From the NCBI GenBank assembly GCA_015548865.1, contig JADMXW010000011.1:1-64000 (forward strand): a stretch of DNA of 64,000 nt, in the 5' to 3' direction. Position 1 is the stretch's first letter, and every line of letters begins with the position of its first letter. The translations under genes were made by a program, and so were the position numbers. Origin of the DNA: Serratia marcescens. Lineage in GTDB: Bacteria; Pseudomonadota; Gammaproteobacteria; Enterobacterales; Enterobacteriaceae. Under the pieces are notes generated by a model. That model saw nothing but the letters and a program-made list of their open reading frames with translations. It had not been told where the DNA came from and did no database searches. Shown piece after piece: positions 46,005 to 56,777 of the stretch.

Positions 46005-49000
46005 GTGAGGCGACTGCCCGGCCTACTGCTGATTACGGGCGCCACGATCGTTGTTGTTGTGGCGCTGCTGGTCAGTGGTTTACGATTAGCGATGCCGCAG
46101 CTCGATCATTTCCGGCCGCAAATCATGGCGTGGGTGACGTCGACGACGGGCGTAACGGTAGAGGCTGGCCGTCTGTCAGGCAGTTGGGAGTCCTTCGGTC
46201 CGACCCTTGTTATCGACTCATTGCAGAGTGCTTCGCCAGTAGCGCGCTGGCAAGCGGAGCAGATTACTCTGGCGCTGGATGTGTGGCAATCGCTGTTGCA
46301 TGCGCGTTGGCAGTTTCGCGATCTGACTTTCCACCGTATGCATCTGACGCTGGATGCCACGTTAACCGGGCAGCGGGCTGATGGCAGCCTGATCGAATCC
46401 GATCGTCTTAGCACGCTGTTTCTTCAACAGTTCGATCACTTCGATCTGCGTGATAGCCATCTCTCCTTCCTCACGCCTTCTGGCGATCGTGCTGAACTTT
46501 CCATACCGCAATTAACCTGGTTGAACCGAAATAACCGGCACCGTGCCGAAGGGCAAATCAGTCTGTCGAGTTTCAATGGGCAGCACGGCGTGGTGCAGGT
46601 ACGCATGGATTTACAGGATTTACAAGGGCGATTGAACGATGGCACTGTGTACTTGCAGGCCGATAATATTGATATGAAGCCTTGGATCAGCCGGTGGTTA
46701 AAAAACAATACCGGGTTGGAGAGTGCTAATTTCAATCTGGCGGCTTGGTTGCAGGTGCGCAATGGCGCGCTGTTTGCCAGTGATGTCTTTCTGGCACAGG
46801 GAACGGCTGCATGGAAAGAGGGCGATATCACTCATCATCTGAGCGTAGACGATATGGCACTGCATGCCACGCGGCAGGATGAAGGCTGGCAGGTGACCGT
46901 ACCCGTTTTGAATCTGGCAACGGACGGGGTGGCCTGGCCGAAGGGCAGCCTGGCGGCTGGCTGGATACCCGCATCGTCGGCCGCTCAGCAAGAAATGCTG
47001 CGGGTACGTGCCAGTGAGTTGAGTCTGGCGCGTTTGCGTGACTTGCTGCCGCTTTTGTCTACGGTAACTCCCGAGCTTAAAACGCGTTGGGAGGCGTTGC
47101 AACCTGAAGGCCTTCTGACACTGTTGGCGCTTGATATTCCCTTAAAGCAACCGGAACAAAGCCGCTTTCAGGCAGCATGGCGCGATTTGCGCTGGCAGGC
47201 ATGGGAGTGGCTACCGGGTGGCGAGAAGGTTTCTGGCACGCTGAGTGGTAGCGTAGCGCGTGGACGCGTAACGTTTGCGTTGCCGCAAAGCGTACTGCCG
47301 AGCGGCAATCAATTTCGTGCACCGTTCGATATTCAGCAGGCAAGCGGCACGGTGGATTGGCGTAATGCTAATGACGGCTGGGAAGTGTGGAGTAATGGGC
47401 TGAATGTACAGGCGCGTGCGCTACAGGTTCAAGGCGATTTCCAGTACCGCCACCCCGTACGTGAGGAGCCGCGTCTGGATATTCTGGCGGGAATTCGACT
47501 AACCAATGCGTCCGATGCATGGCGTTATTTCCCTGAGCCCTTGATGGGTAAAGAATTGGTGGAGTACCTCACAGGCGCATTAAAAGGTGGGCACGTAGAT
47601 AACGCCACGCTGGTTTTTGCCGGTAACCCGTCACATTTCCCCTTTGAGCATAACGAAGGCCAGTTTCAGGTGTGGGTGCCACTGCGCGCTGCCACCTTTG
47701 AGTTTGAACCCGGTTGGCCCGCACTGTCACCGTTGGATATCGATCTCAACTTTGCCAACAATGGTCTGTGGATGTCGGCACCGTCAACGCAGTTAGGGAA
47801 TGTTGCCGGAAGAAACATTCTTGCCGCCATTCCTGACTACAGTAAGGAAAAGTTGCTGATTGACGGCGAACTACAGGGTGCCGGGCCCGATGTCGGTCAT
47901 TATTTTGAACAAACGCCGCTCAAGGACAGCGTGGGAAGCGCGCTAAAGCAACTGCAAATTGGCGGCAACGTCAATGGCACGTTGCACCTTGATATTCCCC
48001 TTTCGCATAGCGACGTAGAAGCGAGTGGCGATATTCAACTCAGCAACAACAGTCTGTATATCAAGCCGCTGAACAGTACGCTAAAACAGCTCAAAGGGCG
48101 TTTTCATTACCAGAATGGCACTTTGAGCAGCGATGCTATAGCCGCTAACTGGTTAGGGCAGCCCGTCACGTTCAGTTTCAGCACGGAAGAGCAGGAAAAA
48201 GCATTTCTGGTGAAGGTAGGGTTGAACGGTGAATGGGCTCCAACTCAGTTCCCAGGACTGCCGAAACCGTTGCAAACCGCGTTGTTGGGAACGGCCGCCT
48301 GGCGAAGCGATGTGACGGTGAATCTGCCTCACAAAGGCATTGAGACCTATGAGGTCACTGTCGATGCCGATTTAAAAAATGTAAGCACTCGCTTACCTGA
48401 GCCACTCAATAAAGCACAGGGAACGGCGTTGCCACTCAAGATAGCCGCTAAAGGGGATCTTAAAGGATTCACGCTTTCAGGCAGTCTGGGAAAAACGGCG
48501 CAGTTTAACAGCCAGTGGTTGCTGCGTAGTGATGCGCTGACGTTAGCGCGCGCAGTCTGGCAGCAGGGGGTTCAAACGCCGCCCGCACTGCCGGAAGAAT
48601 CTGAACTGGTATTGGCACTGCCCTCGTTGGACGGTGAGCGCTGGTTAGGACTGTTACCCGCCCTGCGTGGCGATGTCGCCTTGCGTAAAGGGTCGCAAAG
48701 CAGTGTCCATGTGCCGGAAAGTGTGACGCTGCGTACGCCAACGCTGCAACTGTTAGGTCAGCAGTGGCATGATGTGGTACTCCATAGTCGCAATACGTTG
48801 CAGGGTAATGAAATTCACACCACCGGGCGTGAGATTGATGCTAGCTTGACAGTTCCGCAGAACGGAATGTGGCGTGCTGATATCCGTTATCTCTATTACA
48901 ACCCGCAGTGGAAAGGGGATGAAGCGACCAACCCCATCGCCCTGGCTGAGAAGAAATCACCGCTCAATGACCCTAGCATCCGCTTTGAAGACTGGCCCGC

Positions 49001-49829
49001 ACTCCAACTTGCCTGCCGCGAATGCTGGATTGCCGGGCAGAATCTGGGACAAATAACGGCGACGCTGCAACCAGAAAAAGATAAGCTGACGCTCAGTGAC
49101 GGCGTTATTGATACCGGCAAAGCTAAACTGACCGCCAGCGGCAGTTGGCAGGAGAATGCCGAAGGGGTTCGTACGGCATTGAAAGGGCGTTTGACCGGTG
49201 GCACGCTGGAGCAAAATGCCGACTGGTTTGGTATTGATACACCACTGCGCGCAGCAACGTTTGATGTTGACTATGATCTCTATTGGCGTGGTTCTCCTTG
49301 GGCTCCGCATCTGGCGAGCCTGAGTGGTATTTTGCACACGCGTATTGGTAAGGGCGATGTGGTCAATGTCGGAACGGGTCAGGCGGGGCGTTTACTGCGG
49401 CTGGTGAGCTTTGATGCACTGTTGCGCAAATTGCAGTTTGATTTTAGCGATACTTTCGGGAAAGGCTTTTACTTTGACTCCATCCGCAGCACTGCCTGGA
49501 TCAAGGACGGTGTGTTGCATACCGACGATCTGCTGGTAGACGGATTGGAAGCCGATATCGCTATGAAGGGCAGTGTCGATCTGGCTAACCGGCAGATCGC
49601 GATGGAAGCGGTGATTGCACCGGAAATTTCTGCCACGGTTGGGGTCGCTACCGCATTTGTGGTCAACCCAGTGATAGGTGCCGCCGTGTTCGCGGCTAGC
49701 AAAGTGCTGGCCCCACTCTGGAACAAAATCTCGCTGATTCGCTACCAGATTCATGGCAGTTTGGATCAGCCTACGATTAAGGAAATCCTGCGTGAGCCAC
49801 AAAAAAGCGCGGCGCAGGAGCGGCGTTAA
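46005..49829 (+). CDS. yhdP: AsmA-like inter-membrane phospholipid transport protein YhdP
   Basis: A 1274-residue envelope protein (E. coli 1266) of the AsmA-like family. One N-terminal helix (about 5-27) anchors it in the inner membrane; the rest forms a long beta-groove bridge that moves phospholipids to the outer membrane with TamB and YdbH. The C-terminal GSVDLANRQIAMEAVIAPEI and PVIGAAVFAASKVLAPLWNKISLIRYQIHG are typical of the family. The start is GTG with AAGGAGA six bases upstream. Confidence 0.96.
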   Translation: MRRLPGLLLITGATIVVVVALLVSGLRLAMPQLDHFRPQIMAWVTSTTGVTVEAGRLSGSWESFGPTLVIDSLQSASPVARWQAEQITLALDVWQSLLHARWQFRDLTFHRMHLTLDATLTGQRADGSLIESDRLSTLFLQQFDHFDLRDSHLSFLTPSGDRAELSIPQLTWLNRNNRHRAEGQISLSSFNGQHGVVQVRMDLQDLQGRLNDGTVYLQADNIDMKPWISRWLKNNTGLESANFNLAAWLQVRNGALFASDVFLAQGTAAWKEGDITHHLSVDDMALHATRQDEGWQVTVPVLNLATDGVAWPKGSLAAGWIPASSAAQQEMLRVRASELSLARLRDLLPLLSTVTPELKTRWEALQPEGLLTLLALDIPLKQPEQSRFQAAWRDLRWQAWEWLPGGEKVSGTLSGSVARGRVTFALPQSVLPSGNQFRAPFDIQQASGTVDWRNANDGWEVWSNGLNVQARALQVQGDFQYRHPVREEPRLDILAGIRLTNASDAWRYFPEPLMGKELVEYLTGALKGGHVDNATLVFAGNPSHFPFEHNEGQFQVWVPLRAATFEFEPGWPALSPLDIDLNFANNGLWMSAPSTQLGNVAGRNILAAIPDYSKEKLLIDGELQGAGPDVGHYFEQTPLKDSVGSALKQLQIGGNVNGTLHLDIPLSHSDVEASGDIQLSNNSLYIKPLNSTLKQLKGRFHYQNGTLSSDAIAANWLGQPVTFSFSTEEQEKAFLVKVGLNGEWAPTQFPGLPKPLQTALLGTAAWRSDVTVNLPHKGIETYEVTVDADLKNVSTRLPEPLNKAQGTALPLKIAAKGDLKGFTLSGSLGKTAQFNSQWLLRSDALTLARAVWQQGVQTPPALPEESELVLALPSLDGERWLGLLPALRGDVALRKGSQSSVHVPESVTLRTPTLQLLGQQWHDVVLHSRNTLQGNEIHTTGREIDASLTVPQNGMWRADIRYLYYNPQWKGDEATNPIALAEKKSPLNDPSIRFEDWPALQLACRECWIAGQNLGQITATLQPEKDKLTLSDGVIDTGKAKLTASGSWQENAEGVRTALKGRLTGGTLEQNADWFGIDTPLRAATFDVDYDLYWRGSPWAPHLASLSGILHTRIGKGDVVNVGTGQAGRLLRLVSFDALLRKLQFDFSDTFGKGFYFDSIRSTAWIKDGVLHTDDLLVDGLEADIAMKGSVDLANRQIAMEAVIAPEISATVGVATAFVVNPVIGAAVFAASKVLAPLWNKISLIRYQIHGSLDQPTIKEILREPQKSAAQERR

Positions 49830-49897
49830 TGCGTCGACATAGTGATGGCTCCGTGCCGTTTATTCATCGGTTTCATGTGAACTAAAGTGGAAAAAAT

Positions 49898-51343
49898 ATG
49901 AGTCTTTCGTTTGTCAGTGAACAGTTACTCACTGCTAACAGCTTGAGCCAGCAAGACCTGTTCTCGGTGTTAGAGGTATTGAATGAACGTCGCCTGGATT
50001 ACGCCGATCTCTATTTCCAATCCAGTTACCATGAATCCTGGGTGTTGGAAGACCGCATTATCAAAGACGGTTCTTACAATATCGACCAAGGGGTCGGTAT
50101 TCGTGCGGTAAGCGGAGAAAAAACCGGGTTTGCCTATGCCGATCAGATTACGCTCAATGCGTTGCATCAAAGTGCACAAGCGGCACGCAGCATTGTGCGC
50201 GAGCAGGGAAATGGCAGTGTACATACTCTGGGCGAAAGTGTGCACCGAGCGCTGTATCCGCAGCTCAACCCACTGGACAGCCTGAGCCGCGAGGACAAAA
50301 TTGCGCTGCTGCAACGTGCAGACAGCGTGGCGCGTGCTGCCGATTCTCGCGTGCAGGAAGTGAGTGTCAGCCTGACCGGTGTTTACGAAAATGTGCTGGT
50401 GGCGGCAACGGATGGCACGCTGGCGGCCGATGTGCGCCCATTGGTGCGTTTGTCGATTAGCGTGCTGGTTGAACAGGATGGAAAACGTGAACGCGGCGCC
50501 AGCGGCGGCGGAGCTCGTGTGGGCTACGACTACTTCTGGCAGACTGTGGACGGTGAAGCACGAGTGGAAGCCTGGGCGAAAGAAGCGGTGCGTATGGCGC
50601 TGGTCAACCTTTCTGCTGTTGCTGCGCCTGCAGGTACAATGCCTGTGGTGTTGGGCGCGGGCTGGCCGGGCGTTCTGCTGCATGAAGCTGTCGGGCACGG
50701 ACTGGAAGGCGATTTTAACCGCCGCGGTACGTCGGTATTTAGCGGACAAATGGGTAAGCTGGTGGCCTCTGAACTGTGCACCGTGGTGGATGACGGCACC
50801 CTGGAAGGGCGCCGCGGCTCTCTGGCGATGGATGACGAAGGCGTTGCGGGGCAGTACAACGTGCTGATTGAGAACGGTGTGCTTAAAGGCTACATGCAGG
50901 ACAAGCTTAATGCTCGTTTGATGGGGGTTGCGCCTACGGGCAATGGCCGCCGCGAGTCTTATGCCCATTTACCCATGCCGCGTATGACTAACACCTACAT
51001 GCTGGCAGGTAAGTCGACGCCGGAAGATATTATCGCGAGCGTAGAATACGGCTTATACGCGCCTAACTTTGGCGGTGGTCAGGTGGATATTACTTCTGGC
51101 AAGTTTGTGTTCTCAACCTCTGAAGCCTATCTGATCGAGAATGGCAAGGTGACTACGCCGGTTAAAGGGGCGACGCTGATTGGCTCCGGTATCGAAGCTA
51201 TGCAGCAGATATCCATGGTGGGTAACGATCTGGCACTGGATAAGGGCGTTGGTGTATGTGGTAAAGAAGGGCAAAGTTTGCCCGTAGGGGTTGGACAACC
51301 GACGCTGAAACTGGACAGCATGACGGTGGGGGGTACTGCGTAA
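49898..51343 (+). CDS. tldD: Metalloprotease TldD
   Basis: A 481-residue subunit of the TldD/TldE zinc protease, which degrades unfolded peptides such as the CcdA antitoxin and matures microcin B17 in E. coli. The zinc motif [11 protein letters not shown] lies near residues 262-272 and distinguishes it from its inactive partner PmbA (57537-58877). The upstream spacer carries AGTGGA before the ATG. It ends at a hairpin shared with the inserted gene downstream. Confidence 0.97.
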   Translation: MSLSFVSEQLLTANSLSQQDLFSVLEVLNERRLDYADLYFQSSYHESWVLEDRIIKDGSYNIDQGVGIRAVSGEKTGFAYADQITLNALHQSAQAARSIVREQGNGSVHTLGESVHRALYPQLNPLDSLSREDKIALLQRADSVARAADSRVQEVSVSLTGVYENVLVAATDGTLAADVRPLVRLSISVLVEQDGKRERGASGGGARVGYDYFWQTVDGEARVEAWAKEAVRMALVNLSAVAAPAGTMPVVLGAGWPGVLLHEAVGHGLEGDFNRRGTSVFSGQMGKLVASELCTVVDDGTLEGRRGSLAMDDEGVAGQYNVLIENGVLKGYMQDKLNARLMGVAPTGNGRRESYAHLPMPRMTNTYMLAGKSTPEDIIASVEYGLYAPNFGGGQVDITSGKFVFSTSEAYLIENGKVTTPVKGATLIGSGIEAMQQISMVGNDLALDKGVGVCGKEGQSLPVGVGQPTLKLDSMTVGGTA

Positions 51344-51356
51344 CTCTGCTCTGTTG

Positions 51357-51392
51357 CCACCGCCATGTGATTGTAAAAATGCGTGGCGGTGG
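51357..51392. terminator. Hairpin between tldD and the effector-like gene
   Basis: A 9-bp perfect stem CCACCGCCA/TGGCGGTGG (11 bp with one wobble) separates the convergent stops. It has no long T-run, so termination may be partly Rho-dependent in both directions. Its right arm abuts the stop codon of the minus-strand gene. Confidence 0.55.
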
Positions 51393-52259
51393 TTATTCAA
51401 TGCCAGGGTGTGATAGGGTTGTTTCGACGATATCACAGTTGCCGTTGCTGGCGATATTGACCCGTGCTTTCGCGTGTAAACAGGGATATTTTGAATCGGG
51501 GAAATATTCTTGATAAACAGAGTGATGATAAGCATCAAGGTTTTGAAATAAATGTATTTCTACAAAGATATTCCCCTTCTCATCTAAAGAAAAAGATGTC
51601 TTTCCACTCGGACTTCCTACAATTAGCATCTCTTTTGAACATGCATTTATTTGCTGTATTATATCAATTGATCCTATTTGAGATAATGCCACATTTAGCG
51701 ATTTTTTCTGTTTTTCTGATATTGTATTTTCAACGGTCGATAAATCTTCTATTTTGAATTGGGTCTTCTCGTCGTTGGTGTTATAAAAATAAATTTTACT
51801 TCTTGGTATATCTTTTTTCAATTGGGTAAAATAATTAGTGTCCTCATCCTGGCTAAAACATCTTTCCGTGAACGTCTTGATGTGGTCACTCAGGTTGATT
51901 GTTTCGCCCGCTGTAGAGATCTCACCCGTAGAAAACAGAGCGCCAATAGACAGATTGACGGTAAACGAGGTATCATTTATCTCGGTTGTTGTATAGGTGA
52001 ACGCATCTTTAAACGCAGGTGATGCCATAGATTTAAGCTGGTTAAAGGCTTTTATTTTTATATCGGCATCCTCGTTATTTATGAGTTCAAACAAAGCCAA
52101 TTTGGCATTTTCTTTATTGGTTCCACAAAACCAGTCTGCAATTTTATCCCACAGGCTTTTTATTTCGTTTGGATCTTTAGCGTTTTTTATTTCCTCGATT
52201 TCATGAATTGAAATTGTTCTTGAAAACCAACTTCCAGAAATATTCAATGCTGTTGTCAT
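51393..52259 (-). CDS. Putative type III effector with Salmonella-type WEK(I/M)xxFF N-terminal domain
   Basis: A 288-residue protein without signal peptide or membrane helix. Residues 1-90 resemble the N-terminal translocation domain of SseJ, SifA, SifB and SopD2. Shared features are an IS...EIK lead-in, then SLWDKIADWF at 36-44 in place of WEK(I/M)xxFF, with the Trp at 37 as in SopD2, and AFNQLKSMAS...KDAF at 71-87. The comparison is from memory of those sequences. Residues 95-288 are not recognised; they contain SPSGKTSFSLDEKGNIFVEI and a His/Tyr-rich QNLDAYHHSVYQEYF. The gene is markedly AT-rich, is inserted between tldD and aaeR, and has GAGAG six bases before its ATG. No Hrp box or chaperone gene is visible. 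Confidence 0.7.
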   Translation of the reverse strand: MTTALNISGSWFSRTISIHEIEEIKNAKDPNEIKSLWDKIADWFCGTNKENAKLALFELINNEDADIKIKAFNQLKSMASPAFKDAFTYTTTEINDTSFTVNLSIGALFSTGEISTAGETINLSDHIKTFTERCFSQDEDTNYFTQLKKDIPRSKIYFYNTNDEKTQFKIEDLSTVENTISEKQKKSLNVALSQIGSIDIIQQINACSKEMLIVGSPSGKTSFSLDEKGNIFVEIHLFQNLDAYHHSVYQEYFPDSKYPCLHAKARVNIASNGNCDIVETTLSHPGIE

Positions 52260-52359
52260 ACATTCACTCTCAGTTTAAAAATATCACTATAACGAGAGTG
52301 AAGTGAAAATAATTTATACCAAAGTTTACTTTCAGACTAAACCATGCTTGTGTTAATAA

Positions 52360-53289
52360 TCATTTTCCTAACGTTTCATCTCTATGGCTTTGATAAATCT
52401 GCGCAACGTTCTTAAAATACTCCGTCATATAATTGATACAAAGCTGTACTTTGAGTGGCAGATTATCTTTTCGTGTATACAACGCATAAACTGGGCGCGG
52501 ATCGGAGTGATAGCGGCTGAAGAGAATTTCCACTTCACCACGAGCAATCTCATCAATGATCCACATCAATGGAATATAGGCGATGCCTGCACCCGTCTTT
52601 AGCCAGCGCACCAGCGTCTGCGGATCGTTAGTCGCAAAGCGGCCCTGCGGTGCGATTTTGGTGGAAATCCCCTCTGGGGCGATCAACTCAAATTCGCTGT
52701 CTGCACGTACGGTGTATTCCAGCCAGGAGAAACTTTCCACATCAGACGGTTTTTCCGGCGTGCCATGCTGGGTCAAATAGCGTTTGGCGGCACACACCAC
52801 CATCGGCATAGAGCCGAGACGTTTGGCGAAGAGGCTTGAGTCCTGCAATGCACCCACGCGGATGACGATATCCAACCCGTCAGCAATCAGGTCGGGGGCG
52901 GGAATGCCTGTAACCAGATTGACGGAAAGCCCTGGGTATTTCAGCAGCATCTCTGCTGTCATGGCCGCCAGCACGTTTTGCGCCATGGTGGAAGAACTGC
53001 CAATGCGCAGCGTACCGATAGGCGTGTTATTGAAGGCATAGAGCTGATCGTGCGCTTCGTGCGCCTCATGCAGCATACGACGGCAGCCATGGTAGTAGAT
53101 CTTACCCCCTTCGGTGAGCCCAATGCTGCGGGTGCTGCGATTGAGCAGCTTGATTTGCAACTCCTCTTCCAGTCGAGTCACCGTTTGGCTGACAGCAGAA
53201 ACGCTCATATTCAATTGCCGGGCAGCAGCGGTAAACGAGCCACACTGCACTACGCGGGCAAAGACCGACATACTCTTTAGTCTTTCCAT
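52360..53289 (-). CDS. aaeR: LysR-type regulator AaeR
   Basis: A 309-residue LysR-family regulator nearly collinear with E. coli AaeR. The HTH lies at residues 17-40 (GSFTAAARQLNMSVSAVSQTVTRLE), and the effector domain contains LRIGSSSTMAQNVLA and LVTGIPAPDLIADGLDIVIRVGALQDSSLF. It activates the divergent aaeXAB genes in response to aromatic carboxylic acids. A CRP-like site begins 16 bases upstream of its start codon. Confidence 0.95.
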   Translation of the reverse strand: MERLKSMSVFARVVQCGSFTAAARQLNMSVSAVSQTVTRLEEELQIKLLNRSTRSIGLTEGGKIYYHGCRRMLHEAHEAHDQLYAFNNTPIGTLRIGSSSTMAQNVLAAMTAEMLLKYPGLSVNLVTGIPAPDLIADGLDIVIRVGALQDSSLFAKRLGSMPMVVCAAKRYLTQHGTPEKPSDVESFSWLEYTVRADSEFELIAPEGISTKIAPQGRFATNDPQTLVRWLKTGAGIAYIPLMWIIDEIARGEVEILFSRYHSDPRPVYALYTRKDNLPLKVQLCINYMTEYFKNVAQIYQSHRDETLGK

Positions 53290-53304
53290 TATTCACTCTG
53301 GCTT

Positions 53305-53326
53305 AAAAGTGATTTAGATCACACAT
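53305..53326. promoter_or_regulatory. CRP-cAMP binding site between aaeR and aaeX
   Basis: The 22-mer contains GTGATTTAGATCAC, a near-perfect match to the CRP consensus AAATGTGATCTAGATCACATTT (18 of 22 positions). It lies 16 bp from the aaeR start codon and about 275 bp from aaeX, so direct repression of aaeR, or joint control of both transcripts, is more likely than simple activation of aaeX. The rest of the 312-base divergent region shows no other gene. Confidence 0.7.
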
Positions 53327-53601
53327 CGTAGATAACACAGTTATAACCATCCATAATATAACGCATCCGAACGAATCGGGCGGGAAAAATACCCGGAGTA
53401 TTGGGCGGTGCTTGTTTCCATCAGGTGACAGGCCGCGTTCGTTTCTACTAAACAACCTGCAATTTCTCTTGAACTGTGTTGCGCCCTTCATCCTTTTAGC
53501 GAAAGGTCGGTGTTGTCGTTGGTAATGAACCCTCATGCCTGTGTCTGCGGCGACACGGTCGGTATCGTTTATTCGTCAGTTGAAATGAAAAGGAAAAGAG
53601 G

Positions 53602-53805
53602 ATGAGTTCACTCCCGGTTATGGTGCTGTTTGGCCTGTCATTCCCGCCCGTATTCTTCGTGTTGCTGGTATCACTGGTACTGTTTTTTGTGCTGAACCGT
53701 GTGCTACAGCCCACCGGTATTTATGACGTGGTATGGCATCCAGCGCTGTTCAATACTGCACTGTTTTGCTGCCTGTTTTATCTGATCTTTCGCTGCTCCC
53801 TTTGA
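53602..53805 (+). CDS. aaeX: Small membrane protein AaeX
   Basis: A 67-residue inner-membrane protein with two hydrophobic segments (about 5-30 and 45-65), [25 protein letters not shown] at the start, matching E. coli AaeX (DUF1656 family). Its role in the aromatic acid pump is unknown. AGAGG precedes the ATG. It is 7 bases upstream of aaeA. Confidence 0.96.
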   Translation: MSSLPVMVLFGLSFPPVFFVLLVSLVLFFVLNRVLQPTGIYDVVWHPALFNTALFCCLFYLIFRCSL

Positions 53806-53812
53806 GGTCAAT

Positions 53813-54775
53813 GTGAAAACCCTTGCTATAAAACTTCCTGTTGTCACGCTGGTAACAAAAAAGCTGCTGCGTGTGGGTATCACGCTTTGCGTGTTGCTGC
53901 TGGCGGCTATTGCGCTGCTGCGCGTCTGGGCGTTCTATACCGAATCACCTTGGACACGAGACGCGAAGTTCAGTGCAGATGTCGTGGCGATTGCGCCTGA
54001 TGTCAGCGGACTGATTACCGAGGTGTCGGTGCATGACAATCAGCAGGTGAAAAAAGGGGATGTGCTTTTTGTCGTTGATCCACCCCGTTTTCAGGAAGCG
54101 CAAGCGCAAGCACAGGCGGATGTGGACTACTACCTGGCGCTGGTCAATGAAAAACGGCGCGAGTCTGGACGGCGTACACGTCTCGGGGTTCAGGCCATGT
54201 CGCAAGAAGCTATCGATCAGTCTGGTAGCGCGTTGGAAACCGCACAGCATCAGTTAGCCAAAGCGCAAGCGACACTGGCGTTGGCAACGCTGGATCTTGA
54301 GCGCACCGTGATACGCGCACCTGCAGACGGCTGGGTGACCAACCTTAATGTACAGCGCGGTGAATATATTACGCGCGGCGCGACCGCAGTGGCTCTGGTG
54401 AAAAAGGGGACTTTTTACCTGGTGGCTTATATGGAAGAGACTAAGCTGGCGAGTGTTCATACTGGCGATCGGGTCGAGATAACGCCACTGGGTAGCGATC
54501 AACTGTTCTATGGCACGGTGGACAGCGTGGCTGCGGCGATTACTAACAGCAGCGCTAACGTAGACAGTAAAGGATTGGCAACCGTGGATGCCAATCTGGA
54601 ATGGGTACGTCTGGCTCAGCGCGTACCCGTGAGGATCCATCTGGATCAACAGCGTGATATTCCTTATCCGGCAGGCACTACGGCTACAGTGGTGATCACA
54701 CAGGCTGGAGCCCCGCAAAACAAGCAACCTTCACCGTTAATTCGTTTGCTCTATCGGCTGCGTGAGTTTGGCTAA
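53813..54775 (+). CDS. aaeA: Aromatic carboxylic acid efflux pump, membrane fusion protein AaeA
   Basis: A 320-residue periplasmic adaptor of the HlyD/EmrA type. It has an N-terminal membrane anchor (about 15-40), a split biotinyl-lipoyl domain ([27 protein letters not shown] and [34 protein letters not shown]) with a helical hairpin between the halves, and a beta-barrel domain. The start is GTG, with GAGG five bases upstream and MKTL as in E. coli. It works with AaeB. Confidence 0.95.
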   Translation: MKTLAIKLPVVTLVTKKLLRVGITLCVLLLAAIALLRVWAFYTESPWTRDAKFSADVVAIAPDVSGLITEVSVHDNQQVKKGDVLFVVDPPRFQEAQAQAQADVDYYLALVNEKRRESGRRTRLGVQAMSQEAIDQSGSALETAQHQLAKAQATLALATLDLERTVIRAPADGWVTNLNVQRGEYITRGATAVALVKKGTFYLVAYMEETKLASVHTGDRVEITPLGSDQLFYGTVDSVAAAITNSSANVDSKGLATVDANLEWVRLAQRVPVRIHLDQQRDIPYPAGTTATVVITQAGAPQNKQPSPLIRLLYRLREFG

Positions 54776-54784
54776 GGCGAGGCC

Positions 54785-56746
54785 ATGATGAAAATGCCTG
54801 CGTTTCCCCACTGGCGCTTTGCCTGCAAACTCAGTTTTGCCGTGGTGCTGTCGCTGTTTCTCGGTTTCCACTTTCAGTTGGAAACGCCGCGTTGGTCTGT
54901 GCTGACTGCTGCCATCGTTGCAGCAGGCCCGGCTTTCGCCGCGGGGGGAGATCCCTTTTCTGGGGCGATTCGGCACCGGGGAATATTGCGTATTGCGGGT
55001 ACCTTTATCGGTTGTATCGGAGCGCTGGTGATTATCATCGCCACCATTCGTGCACCCGTAGTGATGCTGTTGTTGTGCTGTATTTGGGCGGGATTCTGTA
55101 CGTGGATATCATCGTTGGTCAAGGTGGAAAACGCCTATGTATGGGGATTGGCGGGCTATACCGCATTAATTATCATCGTGTCCACTCAAAGTGCGCCATT
55201 GCTGACGCCGCAGTTCGCCGTTGAACGCTGTAGCGAGATTGTTTTAGGTATAGTTTGTGCGATTTTGGCCGATCTGCTGTTCACCCCGCGTTCTATCAAA
55301 CAACACATCGACAGCAGTCTGGAAGGGCTGCTGCTGGAACACTATCACTTGCTGCAACTGTGCATCCGTGGCGCAACGCGTGAAGAGATTGACGTGGCCT
55401 GGCATGGATTGGTGCGTAAAAGCACTGCGCTTGGCGGCATGCGTAGCCAATTGATGTTTGAATCAGCGCGCTGGCAAAACAGCCATCGGCGCATTAAAGC
55501 GTTGCTGGCACAGTCTTTTACCTTGATTACCCAGGCGTGCGAAACCTATCTGGTGATGCAGGATAAACCCGAACCTCTCAGAACCAGTCTGGCGTTGCTG
55601 ATTGATGCCCCAGTCGAATCGATGGCGGATGTGCGTAAGCGAGTGAAGCAGCTCCGCCACGCCATTGCGGCGGGAGAACGCCAGAGTGTGCCGCCGACAC
55701 TGATTGGTTGGGTAGGGGCTGCCACGCGCTATCTGTTGTTGGCGAAAGGGATACAGACCAACGCCCGTTTGACGCAACTCGAGGGTGAGCTGCTGCGTGA
55801 TGAGGTCATGGTAAAAGCTGTCTCTGCTGAACGTCATCACGCCATGATTAACGGTTGGCGCACAGGCGTTGCGACGGCGGTAGGATGCTTATTTTGGCTT
55901 ATCACTGGGTGGACTTCAGGCAGTGCCTGTATGGTGATGATCGCTGTGGTAACGGCGCTGGCAATGCGCTTGCCTAACCCTAAACGTATGGCGGTCGATT
56001 TTCTTATCGGTACGGTCTACGCTTTGCCGCTGGGATCGCTGTTGTTCATGTTTGTGCTGCCGTCCACGCAGCAAAGCATGCTGCTGCTGTGTGTAAGTTT
56101 GGGGATCGTGGCGTTCATCATTGGGATAGAAGTGCAGAAGCGGCGCATGGGATCGCTGGGTGCATTGGCCAGCACCATCAATATTCTGGTGTTGGATAAC
56201 CCGATGACGTTTAATCTTAGCCACTTTTTGGATAGCGCTATCGGACAGATTATTGGCTGTTTGCTGGCGTGGCTGGTTATCCTGCTGATTCGTGATAATT
56301 CGCGTGCGCGTACCGGGCAGACGCTACTTAACCGCTTTGTTTACAGCGCGGTATCGGCGTTGACAACCAATCCGACCAAACGGCGTGAGAACCATTTGCC
56401 TGCGCTTTATCAGCAGTTGTATCTGTTGCTGACCCTGTTTCCTAACGATATTGCCAAATATCGTCTGGCGCTGTCGCTGATTATTCTGCACCAGCGCATG
56501 CGGCAGCTGACGCTGCCGATGGACAGTGCGTTATCGGCATTTCATCACCGTATTCGTCAGGCGGCAGAGCAGGTCAGCGAAGCCCGACGAGATATCCCCC
56601 GTCGTCACGCTTTTACCCAGTTGCTGAGCATGTTGGACGAGTATCAGGTTGCGTTACGCCAGCGCCAGATAGCACCGGAAATCGGCAAGTCGGTCGGTCG
56701 TATCACGGAGATACTGCATCGCTATCAGCATGCGCTGGTGGAGTGA
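54785..56746 (+). CDS. aaeB: Aromatic carboxylic acid efflux pump, membrane transporter AaeB
   Basis: A 653-residue FUSC/ArAE-family inner-membrane transporter with two blocks of about five to six helices (residues 12-160 and 365-500) each followed by a large cytoplasmic region. It exports p-hydroxybenzoate and related acids in E. coli; in plant-associated relatives plant phenolic acids are natural substrates. It ends 31 bases before the convergent darP gene, with no clear terminator between. Confidence 0.96.
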   Translation: MMKMPAFPHWRFACKLSFAVVLSLFLGFHFQLETPRWSVLTAAIVAAGPAFAAGGDPFSGAIRHRGILRIAGTFIGCIGALVIIIATIRAPVVMLLLCCIWAGFCTWISSLVKVENAYVWGLAGYTALIIIVSTQSAPLLTPQFAVERCSEIVLGIVCAILADLLFTPRSIKQHIDSSLEGLLLEHYHLLQLCIRGATREEIDVAWHGLVRKSTALGGMRSQLMFESARWQNSHRRIKALLAQSFTLITQACETYLVMQDKPEPLRTSLALLIDAPVESMADVRKRVKQLRHAIAAGERQSVPPTLIGWVGAATRYLLLAKGIQTNARLTQLEGELLRDEVMVKAVSAERHHAMINGWRTGVATAVGCLFWLITGWTSGSACMVMIAVVTALAMRLPNPKRMAVDFLIGTVYALPLGSLLFMFVLPSTQQSMLLLCVSLGIVAFIIGIEVQKRRMGSLGALASTINILVLDNPMTFNLSHFLDSAIGQIIGCLLAWLVILLIRDNSRARTGQTLLNRFVYSAVSALTTNPTKRRENHLPALYQQLYLLLTLFPNDIAKYRLALSLIILHQRMRQLTLPMDSALSAFHHRIRQAAEQVSEARRDIPRRHAFTQLLSMLDEYQVALRQRQIAPEIGKSVGRITEILHRYQHALVE

Positions 56747-56777
56747 CGATGACGCCGACCCCACCACACACAAGAAA

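Noticed and set aside
49970-50968. 332-codon antisense frame inside tldD, and similar long antisense frames in aapJ, the NitT-type permease and rpoN genes
   Set aside because: They mirror strongly supported genes, have no family resemblance and reflect codon bias in the opposite strand.
52265-52300. CACTCTC...GAGAGTG inverted repeat upstream of the effector-like gene as an Hrp box or SsrB/PhoP site
   Set aside because: It matches none of the known consensus sequences; it may be an operator but no regulator can be named.
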